Shown here piece by piece: positions 5,955 through 6,487 of a stretch of DNA of 6,487 bases. Position 1 is the first letter of the stretch, and each line of letters opens with the position of its first letter. The translations under genes and the position numbers were made by a program. The stretch is from Parcubacteria group bacterium GW2011_GWC1_41_7. Lineage in GTDB: Bacteria > Patescibacteriota > Minisyncoccia > UBA6257 > HR35. The notes under the pieces were generated by a model. The model was given only the letters and a program-made list of their open reading frames with translations, searched no databases and was not told the DNA's origin. The stretch spans positions 1-6,487 of the forward strand of contig LCBW01000033.1 in NCBI GenBank assembly GCA_000997465.1, in the 5' to 3' direction.

Positions 5955-5962
5955 GTTACTAG

Positions 5963-5969
5963 CCTCCTT
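5963..5969 (-). promoter_or_regulatory. Strong Shine-Dalgarno site
   Basis: On the minus strand AAGGAGG ends 8 bases before ATG 5954. It is the only strong, well-spaced SD in the window; the starts at 1440, 1745, 5413 and 6341 lack one. Confidence 0.8.
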
Positions 5970-6034
5970 TTGTAAGTGTAGTGTGCAGCAACTTTAGGTT
6001 TCACGATGCAATAAGCAAAGGCGCTAAAGATGCG

Positions 6035-6049
6035 TATAATTATTATAAT
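6035..6049 (+). promoter_or_regulatory. Candidate tRNA-Cys promoter (-10 region)
   Basis: Two overlapping-range TATAAT hexamers (6035-6040 and 6044-6049) stand just before the tRNA. The first would start transcription near 6047, about ten bases before the mature 5' end. No convincing -35 was found. The same AT-rich segment also reads TATAAT on the minus strand (6047 to 6042) and could contribute to the divergent 102-residue gene. Confidence 0.45.
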
Positions 6050-6056
6050 CAAAAAC

Positions 6057-6127
6057 GGCCGGATGGCGGAGTGGCTACGCAACGGTCTGCAAAACCGTGT
6101 ACACCGGTTCAATTCCGGTTCCGGCCT
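6057..6127 (+). tRNA. tRNA-Cys (anticodon GCA)
   Basis: A 71-base cloverleaf. The acceptor stem GGCCGGA (6057-6063) pairs with TCCGGCC (6120-6126). The D stem is GCG/CGC (6066-6068 with 6078-6080). The anticodon stem ACGGT/ACCGT (6082-6086 with 6094-6098) encloses loop CTGCAAA with GCA at 6089-6091. The variable loop has 4 bases. The T stem ACCGG/CCGGT (6103-6107 with 6115-6119) has loop TTCAATT. Discriminator T6127 is the usual identity base for Cys-tRNA. CCA is not encoded, so a CCA-adding enzyme is needed. Confidence 0.97.
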
Positions 6128-6230
6128 CGCGTTCGCACATTTATTCATCAACCCCCTCGCGTGCCCCAGCGAGGCACGCATCGGTTGTACTCGCCCTCGC
6201 TCACTCGCTATCTTTGATGCTCGTACCATG

Positions 6231-6255
6231 CCCGCTCGGGCTGCGCGGGTTTCTT
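6231..6255 (+). terminator. Possible intrinsic terminator downstream of tRNA-Cys
   Basis: CCCGC (6231-6235) pairs with GCGGG (6245-6249) around a 9-base loop, followed at once by TTTCTT (6250-6255). It is about 100 bases beyond the tRNA, so the primary transcript would need 3' trimming. The stem is short, hence moderate confidence. Confidence 0.4.
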
Positions 6256-6301
6256 CATATATGTGCTCGCTTTTAGAGGAAAACCTTCTTTTTAAGCTAT
6301 T

Positions 6302-6330
6302 TTTGCATTTTTACATTTATGATTTATAAT
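6302..6330 (+). promoter_or_regulatory. Candidate rpmG promoter
   Basis: A perfect -10 TATAAT (6325-6330) lies 17 bases after TTTGCA (6302-6307), which shares four of six bases with the -35 consensus. Transcription should start near 6337, only about four bases before ATG 6341, so the mRNA would be leaderless or nearly so. Confidence 0.55.
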
Positions 6331-6340
6331 TGGTTTTGCT

Positions 6341-6487
6341 ATGGCAACGAAGACAAAGAATAAAAATTTAACCCGATTGAAGTGTGCGGTGTGTGGCCGT
6401 ACCAATTATTATTTTTGGAAAGTACGTATCAAAGAATACAAGGTAAATATAAAAAAATTTTGCAAATGGTGCAGAAAGCATACTCAG
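6341..6487 (+). CDS. rpmG: Ribosomal protein L33 (bL33), 3' end cut by the window
   Basis: Bacterial L33 is a small zinc-ribbon protein of the 50S subunit near the tRNA exit site. The 49 codons visible start with a basic tail (MATKTKNKN), have a CAVC knuckle (C15, C18), aromatic strands (YYFWKVR), and end in KKFCKWCRKHTQ with the second pair C41, C44; this closing motif is diagnostic. All four zinc ligands are present, so it is the zinc-binding form. L33 is usually 49 to 55 residues, so only a few codons and the stop lie beyond the edge. ATG 6341 has no Shine-Dalgarno and probably starts a near-leaderless mRNA. In many genomes rpmG is followed by secE and nusG; that cannot be seen here. Confidence 0.93.
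   Translation, partial: MATKTKNKNLTRLKCAVCGRTNYYFWKVRIKEYKVNIKKFCKWCRKHTQ

Larger units (their letters stand above)
6128..6340 (+). other. GC-rich non-coding stretch with hairpins between tRNA-Cys and rpmG
   Basis: I see no gene here. Frames open across it also run through the tRNA and resemble no family. The first half is markedly GC-rich, with CTCGC repeated at least five times. It holds a 7-bp hairpin GCGTGCC/GGCACGC (6159-6165 with 6173-6179) and a second stem before a T-rich run. The last 60 bases are AT-rich and carry the rpmG promoter. Confidence 0.55.

Noticed and set aside
6057..6127. tRNA-Cys as a phage or island attachment site.
   Set aside because: No repeat of its 3' end, no integrase and no phage gene occur in the window.
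5981..6329. Open frames on both strands across the tRNA-Cys region (5981-6217, 6030-6329 plus; 5819-6229 minus).
   Set aside because: They run through the tRNA gene or the reverse of the SD-supported 102-residue gene, give low-complexity Arg/Pro-rich products, and have no ribosome binding site.

Overview
The window looks like a piece of a reduced bacterial genome, most probably from the Candidate Phyla Radiation (Patescibacteria/Parcubacteria-like). This is inference from four signs: a short IF-2 made of little more than its conserved core; a tRNA-Cys gene without encoded CCA; long envelope proteins built from modules common in that group (NVGIGTT-type fibre motif, GWAWAENAGW-type repeats, PKD-like domains, Gly-rich linkers, a poly-Leu membrane anchor); and starts that mostly lack a Shine-Dalgarno sequence. 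No marker here settles the lineage. I see no CRISPR array, insertion sequence, transposase or replication origin.

Left end (1-190): the minus strand encodes about 56 residues that look like an internal part of UvrA, running off the left edge. Its upstream (N-terminal) part is missing. Within about 20 bases the plus strand becomes coding for the middle of a fibre-like surface protein that also lacks a start. Two unrelated, oppositely oriented genes broken at the same point suggest a chimeric assembly join or a real rearrangement.

Envelope block (177-3867, all plus): (i) the truncated fibre-like protein, carrying a beta-rich domain resembling self-cleaving fibre maturation domains; (ii) a 91-residue membrane-tethered protein of unknown function; (iii) a large signal-peptide-bearing protein with Trp-rich repeats, PKD-like domains and a C-terminal membrane anchor, split into two reading frames by an apparent 31-base deletion in its first PKD domain. 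These three plausibly supply extracellular or surface structures. A strong hairpin separates (i) from (ii), and a 16-bp inverted repeat closes the block.

Housekeeping block (3941-6487): infB (minus, convergent with the surface gene) has its own candidate promoter. That promoter lies just beyond the intrinsic terminator of an unrecognised, better-GC, strong-SD 102-residue gene on the same strand. A divergent AT-rich gap leads to tRNA-Cys(GCA) on the plus strand. A GC-rich, CTCGC-rich non-coding stretch with two hairpins follows, and then rpmG (ribosomal protein L33) with a promoter so close to its ATG that the mRNA may be leaderless. rpmG runs off the right edge a few codons short of its usual end.

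Nothing here amounts to a demonstrated new system. The most informative points are the uvrA/fibre junction, the broken PKD protein and the modular envelope locus.
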